Origin: Pseudonocardia endophytica
Lineage (GTDB): Bacteria > Actinomycetota > Actinomycetes > Mycobacteriales > Pseudonocardiaceae
Length of the DNA: 64,000 bases
Reading direction: 5' to 3'
NCBI RefSeq assembly: GCF_004339565.1
Contig: NZ_SMFZ01000001.1
Span: 744,001 to 808,000 of the forward strand
Shown here: one piece after another, positions 8,851-17,287 of the stretch
Layout: each line of letters starts with the position of its first letter
How positions within the stretch are numbered: the first letter of the stretch is position 1
Program-made: the position numbers and the translations under genes
The notes under the pieces: generated by a model
The model's database searches: none
What the model was told of the DNA's origin: nothing
What the model saw: the letters and a program-made list of their open reading frames with translations, nothing else

Positions 8851-9714
8851 GTGTCAAGACGTCGGGTGCGTCCGGTCGTTAGCCTGGCCCGGCACGAGGC
8901 GACGAATGAGGTGACCGTGGGCGGTGCGTCCCCCGTCGAGGACACCGACGGGACGAGCCGGGAGACCGTCGGGTCGGTGCTGCGCGCGTGCCGGCTGCTG
9001 GAGCAGTTCGGCGCCGACCGGCCGGTGATCACGCTGGCCGAGCTGACCGCGGCGAGCGGGCTGAACAAGCCGACCGTGCACCGCCTGATGACGTCGTTCG
9101 TCGAGGCCGGCTGGGTGCACCGGGACGGGGCGGGCGCCTACCGGATCCGGATGCCGGTGTTCGCCGTCGGCGCCGCGGCACTGGCCGAGTTCGACCTGCG
9201 CACCGAGGCCCGCCCGGCGCTGGAGGACCTCGCAGCCCGCTTCGGCGACACCGCGTTCCTGATGGTGCCCGCGGACGCCGGTGCGGTCTGCATCGACCGC
9301 GTCGAGGGCGGGAAACCCCTGGTGGTGGCCGGGATCGGGATCGGGACCGTGCTCCCCTATCACGCGGCCGCCGCGCCGGTGGTCATGGCGGCGTTCGATC
9401 CGGCCGTCCGGCAGCGCGTGCTGGCAGGCGACCTGGAGGCGTTCACCGAGGCCACCCACGTCGACCGGGCGGAGCTCGCCGCGCATCTCGACGAGGTGCG
9501 CGCCACCGGGATCGCGTTCAGCCGCGACGACTACCTCGGGGGCGTGTCCGCCGTCGCCGCCGCCGTGCTCGGGCGCGACGGCGCGCTGGAGGCCACGATC
9601 AGCCTCGGCGGGCGCAGCGAGGACTTCACCGGCGCGGAGGGCGACCAGCGCGCCGCGGCGGTGGCCGAGGCCGCGAGGCTGCTCAGCACGACGGTCGGGA
9701 CGCGACCGGCCTGA
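8851..9714 (+). CDS. IclR family transcriptional regulator
   Basis: Winged-helix N-terminus (SVLRACRLLEQF then LAELTAASGLNKPTVHRLMTSF) followed by an IclR effector domain with VCIDRVEGG, a LPYHAAAAPVVMAAF segment and a GGVSAVAAAVLGRDG segment. It is divergent from the lyase/hydratase/MHS operon and very likely controls it in response to the imported acid. Start choice: GTG 8851 has AGGAGG at 8841-8846; internal GTGs at 8911 and 8917 would give a more typical N-terminus about 20 residues shorter. Length with the first start is 287 residues. Confidence 0.9.
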   Translation: MSRRRVRPVVSLARHEATNEVTVGGASPVEDTDGTSRETVGSVLRACRLLEQFGADRPVITLAELTAASGLNKPTVHRLMTSFVEAGWVHRDGAGAYRIRMPVFAVGAAALAEFDLRTEARPALEDLAARFGDTAFLMVPADAGAVCIDRVEGGKPLVVAGIGIGTVLPYHAAAAPVVMAAFDPAVRQRVLAGDLEAFTEATHVDRAELAAHLDEVRATGIAFSRDDYLGGVSAVAAAVLGRDGALEATISLGGRSEDFTGAEGDQRAAAVAEAARLLSTTVGTRPA

Positions 9715-9717
9715 GCC

Positions 9718-10314
9718 TCACCCGCCGACCGACGTCGTGATCCGCACGTGCGACGGCGTCGCGGGCGCCGAGCCGAACCCGAACCGGACGGGAGGACGTA
9801 CCGGCGCGAGCCGGCCGAGATCGTCACCGTCCCAGCGCACGACGGCGCCGTCGATCCGGTGCACGTCGCGGGCGCCGTAGAACTCGCGCCGACCGTTGCC
9901 GGCCGTCCCCGCAGTCCGCACCCCGGGCAGGATCCGGCGGGCGACCGGGTCCAGCGCGGCGAGCCAGCGCGGGTCGGTTCCGACGACCGGTGGCACCGCC
10001 CGCAGCAGCAGGCCCAGCGACGGCCGCGGTCCGACGCTCCACGCACACTCCAACGGGCCTGCGACGACCTGCCGCCTGCCGTCGCGGGCCGTGTGCGCCA
10101 CGGACGTCACGACGACCTCGTCGAACGTGTACGTCGTGGACACGTAGTCCGCGATCTCCGGGCCGGGCGCGAGCAACGTGCGGTGGCCCGCCGCATCCTC
10201 GGTCATGACGTCGGTGAACGGACCGAGCGGGGAGTGCAGCCAGTGCCCGACCACGACCCGCCTGCCGGACGTCGTGCCCAGGCCGGAGATCCAGCCGTCG
10301 AAGCGATCGGTCAT
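9718..10314 (-). CDS. Conserved hypothetical protein
   Basis: A 198-residue protein with no recognised catalytic motif, signal peptide or membrane segment. It starts FDGWISGLGTTSGRRVVVGHW and is rich in beta-strand-like segments, for example RTLLAPGPEIADYVSTTY and EVVVTSVAHTARDGRR. It lies 17 bp downstream of the ROK repressor in the xylose operon direction, so it may be the last cotranscribed gene, and it converges with the IclR gene 3 bp away. Its role is unknown. Confidence 0.7.
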   Translation of the reverse strand: MTDRFDGWISGLGTTSGRRVVVGHWLHSPLGPFTDVMTEDAAGHRTLLAPGPEIADYVSTTYTFDEVVVTSVAHTARDGRRQVVAGPLECAWSVGPRPSLGLLLRAVPPVVGTDPRWLAALDPVARRILPGVRTAGTAGNGRREFYGARDVHRIDGAVVRWDGDDLGRLAPVRPPVRFGFGSAPATPSHVRITTSVGG

Positions 10315-10331
10315 CGTGGGCGGGTACCCGC

Positions 10332-11504
10332 TCAGACCGTGCCCAGCACCGGTTCGAACGCCAGTTCCGCGGCGCCGACGAGCTTGCCGTCCCGGCCCAG
10401 CGGGGACAGCGCGATGCGGGTGCCGCCGATCGCGCGGCTGACCAGGCTGCGGCGCTGCACCTCGTCGCGGATCCGGTCGACGACGGTCGGCGGCAGCGCC
10501 GCGAACAGGTCCCCGAGCACGACGAGCGCCGGGGCGAGCATGTTCACGACCGTGACCAGGCCGGCCGCCATCCAGCCCGCGTAGTCCGACAGCAGCAGGT
10601 CCGCGCGTCCCGGCACGGCCGCCAGCCCGCGCAGCTCGGCGACGAGCACGCCGCGCGGCCCGTCCTCGGGCAGTCCGAGCGCACGGCACAGCGCGGGCTC
10701 GCCGACCTCGGTCTCCCAGCATCCCTGAGCGCCGCAGAAGCAGTCGCGCCCGCCGGGACGCACGAGGATGTGCCCGAGCTCGCCGACGTAGCCGCCGGTG
10801 CCACGCAACGGCCGCCCGCCCGCGACCACTCCACCGCCGACCCCGACGTCGGCCGACAGGTAGACGAGGTCCGAGTCGTCGCGGGCGACGCCCCGCACGT
10901 GCTCGGCCAGCGCACCCAGCTCGGCGTCGTTCCCGACCTGGGTCGGCCGTCCGAGCACGGCGGCGAGCCGCTCGCCGAGCGCGACCTCCCGCCACCCGAG
11001 GTTCGGGGCCTCGTGCACGAGCCCGTCGCGGCGCCGGACCACGCCCGGCACCGAGACCCCGACGCCCAGCTCGGAGACGGCGAGCTCGTCACGCAGCAGC
11101 TGCGCCGACTCGGCGACGTGCGTGATCACCTCACCGGCCAGCCGGGTGGTGCGGTGCAAGTTCCAGCTGTGCCTGCCCAGGATCTGTCCTCCGATCCCGA
11201 CCATCGCCATCGCCACCTGGTCCACCCGGATGTCGACGGCCAGCACGACGGCCGACTGCGGTTCCGGCAGGACGAGAAGCGACGGCCGCCCGGCGCCGGA
11301 CCGCAGCGTCGGCACCGCCTCGGTCACCACCCCGGACTCGGTCAGCCCGTCCACCACCGCCTTGATCGTGCTGCGATTCAGGCCCAGCTCGGAGGCCAGC
11401 GTGGCGCGGGTGCAGGGCCCGTCGACGTGCAACCGGCGCAGCAGGACCGCACGGTTGTGCCGTCGGGCGTCGTCCGGGCGGGTGCCCGAGGTGGAGGTCG
11501 TCAC
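10332..11504 (-). CDS. ROK family transcriptional repressor (XylR/NagC type)
   Basis: A 390-residue ROK regulator. The N-terminal MarR-like winged helix (VLLRRLHVDGPCTRATLASELGLNRSTIKAVVDGL) precedes a ROK sugar-kinase-like domain with a DVGVGGGVVAGG segment and a zinc-binding-like CFCGAQGCWE motif. It follows xylH by 7 bp, so it is probably autoregulated with the importer. ROK repressors next to xylFGH genes usually respond to xylose or a related pentose. The identity of the sugar is inferred. Confidence 0.9.
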   Translation of the reverse strand: MTTSTSGTRPDDARRHNRAVLLRRLHVDGPCTRATLASELGLNRSTIKAVVDGLTESGVVTEAVPTLRSGAGRPSLLVLPEPQSAVVLAVDIRVDQVAMAMVGIGGQILGRHSWNLHRTTRLAGEVITHVAESAQLLRDELAVSELGVGVSVPGVVRRRDGLVHEAPNLGWREVALGERLAAVLGRPTQVGNDAELGALAEHVRGVARDDSDLVYLSADVGVGGGVVAGGRPLRGTGGYVGELGHILVRPGGRDCFCGAQGCWETEVGEPALCRALGLPEDGPRGVLVAELRGLAAVPGRADLLLSDYAGWMAAGLVTVVNMLAPALVVLGDLFAALPPTVVDRIRDEVQRRSLVSRAIGGTRIALSPLGRDGKLVGAAELAFEPVLGTV

Positions 11505-11511
11505 GCGGGAG

Positions 11512-12954
11512 TCACCGTCCGGTGGCCACCGACCGCCGCCGGGAGACCACGTCGACCGCGGCGGCCAGCAGCAGCACCAGCCCGGTCACCACGAACACCA
11601 CGGCCGCGGGCTGTTTGAGCAGGCCGAGCCCGTTCTGCACGGTCGCCAGCACGGTGCCGCCGATGACGGCGTTGCTGATCCGCCCCCGCCCGCCGAACAG
11701 CGACGTCCCGCCGATCACCGCGGCGCCCACGGCGAACAGCAGCGTGTTGCCACCGCCTGCCGCCGGGTTCACCGACCCGATCTTCGACGAGTAGACGATC
11801 GCCCCGACCGCCGCGAACGCCGTCGAGATCACGAACACCGACGCGCGGATCCGGACGACGTCGATACCGGCCCGTCGCGCCGCCTCACGGTTGCCGCCGA
11901 CGGCGTAGACGTGCCTGCCGAACCGCGTCCGGTCCAGCACGTAGGTCCCGGCCACGAGCAGCACGAGCACGATCGGCACCACGTACGGCACACCGGAGAT
12001 CGAGATCACGCCCGGCGAGCGGTCCTGGGTCAGCGCGAACGTGGCCAGCGCGCCGAGCACGACGACGGCGGCGATCTTGATCAGCACCAGGCCGTTCGGC
12101 TGGGCGACCAGGCCGGTCCGCAGCCGGGACCGCTGGCGCACCAGCATCACGGCGGCGTACCCGCCCGCCACGACGACGAACAGGATCCAGGACCCGAGCG
12201 TCGACAGGTTGCCGTTGGCCACCGCGATGATCACCGGGTCGCGCAGGGCGAGCGTGCCGCCGTCGCCGATCAGCTGCAGGATCACGCCCTGCCAGGTGAT
12301 GAACAGCGCCAGCGTCACGACGAACGACGGCATCCCGATGCGCGCCACCAGGAAGCCGGTCAGGCACCCGATCACGACGCCGACGCATACGGCGAGCAGC
12401 ATCTCCAGCCACGGGTTCGGCGCGAACCCGACGGCCACCAGTACGACGGCCACCAGGCTGATCCCGGCGCCCGCCCACACCCGGACCAGCGCCGCGAGAC
12501 CGGCCGCGAGCAGCATGACGACCACCAGGATCACGAACACGACGGTGCCCGCGGCGCCGAGCATGTTCCCGCCGTTCACGAGGTGCAGCGCCATCAGCGC
12601 GGCGGCGAGCCCGGACGCCGTGCCGGCCGCCAGGTCGATCTCGCCGGTGAGCAGCACGAACACGAGGCCCATCGCGATGATCGTCGGGCCCGCGCCCTGC
12701 TGCAGGAGGTTGGCCAGGTTCAGCAGGCTGGGGAACGTGCCGCCGGAGTCCAGGATCGTGAACAGCACGAACAGCGCGGCGAGGCCGAGCAGCGCGGGCA
12801 GCGAGCCGAGCTCGCCGTTGCGCAGGCGGCGGCCGTAGTCGCCGATCGCCTCGCCGGTCGTGCGGGCCGTCGTGTCGATGCCGAAGTCGGCCGCCCGGCT
12901 GCCGGGGTTCGCCCGCTCCGCGGCGCTCGTCGGCTCGCTCCTCGTCTCGCTCAC
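11512..12954 (-). CDS. xylH: Sugar ABC transporter permease, XylH-like
   Basis: A 480-residue BPD_transp_2 permease with about 14 hydrophobic segments, as in XylH (larger than RbsC). Characteristic pieces are LVFVLLTGEIDLAAGTASG near TM2 and the GGNREAARRAGIDVVRIR cytoplasmic EAA-like loop. The GTG overlaps the xylG stop (GTGA). The N-terminal 25 residues (MSETRSEPTSAAERANPG) are hydrophilic, atypical and encoded by a sequence sharing GCCGACGAGCGCC with the start-codon repeat at 50359-50435, suggesting that the extension was added by a repeat. Confidence 0.9.
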   Translation of the reverse strand: MSETRSEPTSAAERANPGSRAADFGIDTTARTTGEAIGDYGRRLRNGELGSLPALLGLAALFVLFTILDSGGTFPSLLNLANLLQQGAGPTIIAMGLVFVLLTGEIDLAAGTASGLAAALMALHLVNGGNMLGAAGTVVFVILVVVMLLAAGLAALVRVWAGAGISLVAVVLVAVGFAPNPWLEMLLAVCVGVVIGCLTGFLVARIGMPSFVVTLALFITWQGVILQLIGDGGTLALRDPVIIAVANGNLSTLGSWILFVVVAGGYAAVMLVRQRSRLRTGLVAQPNGLVLIKIAAVVVLGALATFALTQDRSPGVISISGVPYVVPIVLVLLVAGTYVLDRTRFGRHVYAVGGNREAARRAGIDVVRIRASVFVISTAFAAVGAIVYSSKIGSVNPAAGGGNTLLFAVGAAVIGGTSLFGGRGRISNAVIGGTVLATVQNGLGLLKQPAAVVFVVTGLVLLLAAAVDVVSRRRSVATGR

Positions 12955-13727
12955 CGGAGGACCTCCGCCTCGGGGCGGGCCAGTCCGAGGTCACCGGACC
13001 GTCCCGCCGTGATCAGTTCGACGACCTGGCCGTGCGTGACGTCGCGGGTCGCGACCTCGGCGACCATGCGGCCCAGGTAGAGCGTCGCGATCCGGTCCGA
13101 CACCTCGAACACGTCGGCCATGTTGTGGCTGATCAGCACGACCGCGAGACCCTGCTCGGCGAGCCTGCGGACCAGGTCGAGCACCTGCCGGGTCTGGGCC
13201 ACGCCGAGTGCCGCGGTGGGCTCGTCGAGCAGCACCACCCGCGAGTCCCAGAGCACGGCCTTCGCGATCGCGACGGTCTGGCGCTGCCCGCCGGACAGCG
13301 ACGCGACCGGCGTGCGCACGGACGTCACGGTCCGCACCGACAGTGACGCCAGCGTCCGCCGCGCCGCCTGCTCCATGTCGCCCTCGTCGAGCATCCAGGG
13401 GCGGCCGCGCTCCCGGCCGAGGAACATGTTCTGGACGATGTCGAGATTGTCGGCCAGCGCGAGGTCCTGGTAGACGACCTCGATGCCGAGCCGGGCGGCG
13501 TCGGACGGCGTGTTCAGGGAGACCGGCTGGCCGTCGAACAGGACCTCGCCGCCGTCGATCGGGTGGATCCCGGCGACGCACTTGACCAGCGTGGACTTGC
13601 CTGCGCCGTTGTCTCCGACGAGCGCGGTGACCTCCCCGGCGCGCACCGTCATGTCCACGTCGTGCAGCACCTGGACCGCGCCGAAGCTCTTGGTCACCCC
13701 GCGCAGCGCGAGGATCGGTTCGGACAT
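12951..13727 (-). CDS. xylG: Sugar ABC transporter ATP-binding protein, single-domain XylG-like
   Basis: ATPase of the xylose-type importer. Walker A GDNGAGKST, signature LSGGQRQ, Walker B VVLLDEPTAALG and the H-loop ISHN are all intact. At 258 residues it has one ABC domain, whereas E. coli XylG, RbsA and MglA have two (about 500 residues), so two copies probably form a homodimer. It lies 68 bp downstream of xylF and overlaps xylH by GTGA. Half-size carbohydrate ATPases of this kind occur in actinobacteria and related phyla. Confidence 0.9.
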   Translation of the reverse strand: MSEPILALRGVTKSFGAVQVLHDVDMTVRAGEVTALVGDNGAGKSTLVKCVAGIHPIDGGEVLFDGQPVSLNTPSDAARLGIEVVYQDLALADNLDIVQNMFLGRERGRPWMLDEGDMEQAARRTLASLSVRTVTSVRTPVASLSGGQRQTVAIAKAVLWDSRVVLLDEPTAALGVAQTRQVLDLVRRLAEQGLAVVLISHNMADVFEVSDRIATLYLGRMVAEVATRDVTHGQVVELITAGRSGDLGLARPEAEVLR

Positions 13728-13795
13728 CCGTCTCTCCGTCCGGAGTGGACCGGTGCGCGGCCGGCGGATCGCGCCCGCCGCGCACCGGTGGTCGG

Positions 13796-14932
13796 TCACT
13801 TGATACCGAGCTGCCCGCAGGTCGCGGCGTTCGCCCCGGTGCAGATCTCGGACGCCTTGATGTAGCCGGCGTCCGTGACCACCTTGACGTTCTGCTTCGT
13901 GATCAGCTGCGGGGTCAGCAGCACGGACTTGACGGCCCGGTTGCCCTTCGGGTCCTGCACGGTCTGCTTCGCGACCTGGTCCGCGGCCGCCGTGTCCCCC
14001 TTCGCCAGGTCGGCGGCCAGCGTCGCCGCCGCGTCCGCCTCCTCCTGGATCGGCTTGAACACGGTCATGTACTGGTCGCCGCGCAGGATCGCGGCCAGGC
14101 CGTCGGCCGTCGCGTCCTGGCCGGTCACCGGCACCTTGCCGTTGAGGCCGTACTTCGTGAGCACGGTGATCACCGAGCCGGCCATGCCGTCGTTGGCGAC
14201 CGCGACGCCGTCCACCTTGCCGCCGTTGCCGGTGAGGATCTGCTCGAACGTGGTGCCGGCGACCTGGTTGTCCCACTTGTCGATCGCCTGGTTCTGGACG
14301 AGCTTGTAGGCCCCCTGCTGGTACTTCGGCTGCAGCACCGACATCTGGCCGCGGGTGTAGAGCGTGGCGTTGTTGTCGGTCGGGGCGCCCTCGATCTGGA
14401 TGATCTGCGCGCCCGGCTTGTTCCCCACGCCCTGCGCGAGTCCCTGCCCCTGCAGCGCGCCGACCTTCTCGTTGTCGAACGAGACGTAGTAGTCACTGGT
14501 GCCGCCGAGGTTGAGCCGGTCGTAGTCGATCACCGGGATGCCCTGGGCCTTCGCCTTGGCGGCGACGGCGCTGCCGCCGTCACCGCTGATCGACGCGATC
14601 ACCAGGGCCTTGACACCGCTGGAGATCATCCCGTCGGCGAGGGTGGAGAACTTCTGCTCGTCGCCCTGGGCGTTCTGGATGTCCGGGTCGAGGCCCTTGG
14701 CCCGCATCGCCTTGTCCAGCATGGGCTTGTCGAAGCCCTCCCACCGGGCGGACGTGTCGGTCTCCGGGAGGATCACGCCGACCTTGATCCCGCCGCCCTG
14801 GGCCGGCTGCTCCCCTCCGCCCTGACCGCCGCCCGCGCTGTTCTGCCCGCAGGCCGAGAGCGTGAGCACGAGGCCCAGGCCCATCGCCATCGTGGCGCGC
14901 AGCACGGTGCTGCGCGATCGCCGCGTCTCCAT
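13796..14932 (-). CDS. xylF: Sugar ABC transporter substrate-binding lipoprotein, XylF-like
   Basis: A 378-residue periplasmic-binding-protein family 4 lipoprotein. The ATG at 14932 gives a signal peptide ending in the lipobox LTLSAC (C about residue 28), followed by a Gly/Gln-rich linker. The mature part begins IKVGVILPETDTSARWE and contains AKAQGIPVIDYDRLNLGG, both typical of D-xylose-binding XylF. It is the first gene of xylFGH-ROK, with a divergent 265-bp gap to cobG. Sugar specificity is inferred from similarity to XylF. Confidence 0.92.
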   Translation of the reverse strand: METRRSRSTVLRATMAMGLGLVLTLSACGQNSAGGGQGGGEQPAQGGGIKVGVILPETDTSARWEGFDKPMLDKAMRAKGLDPDIQNAQGDEQKFSTLADGMISSGVKALVIASISGDGGSAVAAKAKAQGIPVIDYDRLNLGGTSDYYVSFDNEKVGALQGQGLAQGVGNKPGAQIIQIEGAPTDNNATLYTRGQMSVLQPKYQQGAYKLVQNQAIDKWDNQVAGTTFEQILTGNGGKVDGVAVANDGMAGSVITVLTKYGLNGKVPVTGQDATADGLAAILRGDQYMTVFKPIQEEADAAATLAADLAKGDTAAADQVAKQTVQDPKGNRAVKSVLLTPQLITKQNVKVVTDAGYIKASEICTGANAATCGQLGIK

Positions 14933-15184
14933 CGGGGTCCCCTCCACGTCACTGTGGCACCGGTCCGGCGTCACCGGACCGCGTGAATGTTGCGAGCGAC
15001 AACGTATGGGGTGTTCTCCGTCGCTCAGAAGCCTTCTGAATCGAGCAACGTCCGGATGGATCATCACGATTCGGTCACGGAGACCGCTGTTTGTTGCGCG
15101 TCCCGCCGCTCGCCGCGGTCCGGAGCCGTCCGGTGTGAGCCATCCCGCCGCCCCGGGGAGCCCCGGCCGGTCGGCGGCTGTGCC

Positions 15185-15197
15185 TACAGTGACCGGC
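15185..15197 (+). promoter_or_regulatory. -10 element of a leaderless promoter for cobG
   Basis: TACAGT at 15185-15190 matches the actinobacterial TANNNT -10 and is followed by 7 nt and then the GTG at 15198. Transcription would begin at or next to the start codon, so no Shine-Dalgarno is needed, and none is present. This spacing is what decides the cobG start among several upstream in-frame codons. Confidence 0.6.
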
Positions 15198-16658
15198 GTG
15201 CGGACGACCGAGCGCAGCGTGGGCGGAGCGGGCATCGACGCCACCCGCACCCGCGCCGACGCCTGCCCCGGCGTCGTGTCGCCGCATCTCGCGGCGGACG
15301 GTGCGCTGGCCAGGGTGCGACTGCCCGGCGGGGCGATCTCCGCGACCGCGCTGCGTGCCGTGGCCGCGCTCGCCGAGGTCGCGGGCGACGGCGCGGTGCA
15401 CCTGACCTCGCGCGGGAACCTGCAGCTCCGCGGCATGGACCCGGACGACCCGCGCCCGGTGCAGCGGCTCGACGCGGCCGGGCTGCTGCCGTCGCGGACG
15501 CACGAGCGGGTCCGGAACGTGCTGGCGTCCCCGCTGTCCGGGATCACCGGCGGAGTGGCCGACGTGCGCGGTCTGGCCGCCGCGCTCGACCGGGACCTGT
15601 GCGCCCGTCCGTCGTTGGCGTCACTGCCGGGACGGTTCCTGTTCGCGTTCGACGACGGCCGCGGCGACGTCGCGGCTGAACGTCCCGATGTCTGCTGGCT
15701 GGCGGTCTCCGACGACGACGGGGAGCTCCTCGTCGCCGGGGCGCCGACCGGTCTGTGGTGCTTCTCTGCCGACTCACCGTCCCTGCTGCTCGACGCGGCG
15801 GAGACGTTCCTGCTGCTGCGCGCCGAACACGCGGAGGACCCGGACGCCCGCGCATGGCGGGCTGTGGAACTCCCGGACGCGGCGATCCGGATCGGCGATG
15901 CGCTCGTGGCTCGCTGGGGCACGACCCGCGCCGCGGCGCCCACCGGCCCGGGCAGGGCTGCCGGCCCCAGCGCTCCGACGTTGGACGACAGCAGCTCTCG
16001 CGTGGAGGGGTTGGACGGGGGCAGCTCTCGCGCCACCGGACCGCGCGGGGCAACCCCTCCCCGGCGCACGCCTGCCGCCGCGGAACCCAGACGGTTGGGC
16101 GAGAGCAGCTGTCGTGCAGAGGGACTGGACGAGAGCAGCTTCCGCGCAACCGGGTCGGGCGGCGCTGCCTCGACGGCGCGCCGAACCGGGTCGGTCGGCA
16201 GCAGCTCTCGCCCCGAGGGGTCGGACCGGAGCAGCTCTCGCGTGGTCGGAGTGCTCGGGAGCGGAGCGGTGGGTGCCGCACCGGTCCTCGGCGAGCTGTC
16301 CGTCGCGCAACTGCGCGTGCTCGCGGAGCTCGCGCCGGACGTGATCGTCACGCCGTGGCGCACGCTCGTCGTGCCCGCCCCGCACGACCCGGGGACCGCA
16401 CTCGACCGCCTGCGCGAGGCCGACCTCGTCGTCGACCCGCAGCACGCCGCGTTGCGGGTCAGCGCGTGCGCGGGCACTCCGGGCTGCGCGAAGTCGCTCG
16501 CCGACGTCCGTGCGCACGCCCGCTCGTTGGTCACGTCCGGGGCGGACGGCCCGGTGCACGTCTCCGGCTGCGCGCGACGGTGCGGCGCGCCGCACGGGAC
16601 GCACACCGACCTCGTCGCGACCGGACCCCGGACCTATACGACCGAGGAGCACCGCTGA
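15198..16658 (+). CDS. cobG: Precorrin-3B synthase CobG
   Basis: Oxygen-dependent ring-contraction enzyme of aerobic cobalamin synthesis, from the nitrite/sulfite reductase superfamily. Cluster cysteines are C424 and C430 (CAGTPGC) and C458 and C462 (GCARRC). The first ferredoxin-like half spans residues about 20-100, with GDGAVHLTSRGNLQLRG. At 486 residues it is about 90 longer than usual because residues 262-351 hold six copies of a 10-residue repeat (consensus LDESSSRATG) in three tandem pairs, between the two halves of the reductase fold. It is translationally coupled to cobH. The start is chosen from the leaderless promoter. Confidence 0.92.
   Translation: MRTTERSVGGAGIDATRTRADACPGVVSPHLAADGALARVRLPGGAISATALRAVAALAEVAGDGAVHLTSRGNLQLRGMDPDDPRPVQRLDAAGLLPSRTHERVRNVLASPLSGITGGVADVRGLAAALDRDLCARPSLASLPGRFLFAFDDGRGDVAAERPDVCWLAVSDDDGELLVAGAPTGLWCFSADSPSLLLDAAETFLLLRAEHAEDPDARAWRAVELPDAAIRIGDALVARWGTTRAAAPTGPGRAAGPSAPTLDDSSSRVEGLDGGSSRATGPRGATPPRRTPAAAEPRRLGESSCRAEGLDESSFRATGSGGAASTARRTGSVGSSSRPEGSDRSSSRVVGVLGSGAVGAAPVLGELSVAQLRVLAELAPDVIVTPWRTLVVPAPHDPGTALDRLREADLVVDPQHAALRVSACAGTPGCAKSLADVRAHARSLVTSGADGPVHVSGCARRCGAPHGTHTDLVATGPRTYTTEEHR
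15981..16250 (+). repeat. Three tandem pairs of a 30-bp in-frame repeat inside cobG
   Basis: Six exactly 30-bp units sit in frame at 15981-16010, 16011-16040, 16095-16124, 16125-16154, 16191-16220 and 16221-16250. Each reads close to TTGGACGAGAGCAGCTCTCG plus about 10 more bases and encodes LDESSSRATG-like decapeptides. The core CGAGAGCAGCTCTCG is a palindrome. Pairs are 60 bp and are separated by 54 and 36 bp. Confidence 0.9.
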
Positions 16659-17287
16659 GCGACTACATCACCGACGGCGCCGAGATCTACCGGCGGTCGT
16701 TCGCGACGATCCGCGCCGAGGCGGACCTGACCGGCCTTCCCTCGGGGATGCCCGACGTCGCCGTGCGCATGATCCACGCCAGCGGGCAGGTCGACCTCGT
16801 CGAGGACATCGCCGCGTCCGACGGGCTCGTCGACGCCGCCCGTGGTGCGTTGCGGGCCGGGGCGCCGATCCTCTGCGACGCGATGATGGTCGCCTCGGGG
16901 GTCACCGCGGCCCGGCTGCCCGCGGACAACGAGGTGCTCTGCCTGCTGCGCGACCCGCGCGTCCCGGAGTACGCGACACGGATCGGCAACACCCGTTCGG
17001 CCGCCGCGCTCGAGCTGCTCGCCGACCGGTTCGACGGCGCGGTCGTCGCCGTCGGCAACGCACCGACGGCGTTGTTCCACCTGCTCGACCTGATCGACCG
17101 CGGGTTCGGCAGGCCGGCCGCGGTGCTCGGCATCCCGGTCGGGTTCGTCGGCGCCGTCGAGTCCAAGGTGGCGCTCGCCGCGCGTGACGATCTCGAGTAC
17201 CTCGTGGTGCACGGGCGCCGCGGCGGGTCCGCGATCACCGCCGCCGCGCTGAACGCGCTGGCCCACGAGCAGGAGATCATCGCGTGA
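16655..17287 (+). CDS. cobH: Precorrin-8X methylmutase CobH
   Basis: Moves the methyl group from C-11 to C-12 of precorrin-8X to give hydrogenobyrinate. The 210-residue protein has the standard length and motifs: YITDGAEIYRRSFATIRAEADL at the N-terminus, then MIHASGQVD, CDAMMVASGV and GIPVGFVGAVESK. No ATG, GTG or TTG lies where family proteins begin. A CTG at 16655, overlapping the cobG stop as CTGA and preceded by GAGGAG (16644-16649, 5-nt spacing), gives exactly the expected N-terminus, so a CTG start is proposed. The end overlaps cobIJ by GTGA. Confidence 0.9.
   Translation: MSDYITDGAEIYRRSFATIRAEADLTGLPSGMPDVAVRMIHASGQVDLVEDIAASDGLVDAARGALRAGAPILCDAMMVASGVTAARLPADNEVLCLLRDPRVPEYATRIGNTRSAAALELLADRFDGAVVAVGNAPTALFHLLDLIDRGFGRPAAVLGIPVGFVGAVESKVALAARDDLEYLVVHGRRGGSAITAAALNALAHEQEIIA

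Noticed and set aside
11122..13080. Plus-strand frame of 652 codons opposite xylH and xylG
   Set aside because: His/Arg/Asp-rich antisense translation of membrane and ATPase genes, with no domain or ribosome-binding site.
14933..15197. Cobalamin riboswitch upstream of cobG
   Set aside because: Neither the GCCACTGT core nor a B12 box is present in the gap; the start fits a leaderless promoter instead.
15981..16250. CRISPR or minisatellite non-coding array in cobG
   Set aside because: Units are in frame without spacers of CRISPR type and lie within an intact coding sequence.
14933..16606. Extension of the xylF frame into a 936-residue protein
   Set aside because: The upstream part is antisense to cobG and lacks any domain; the lipoprotein signal peptide starts exactly at ATG 14932.
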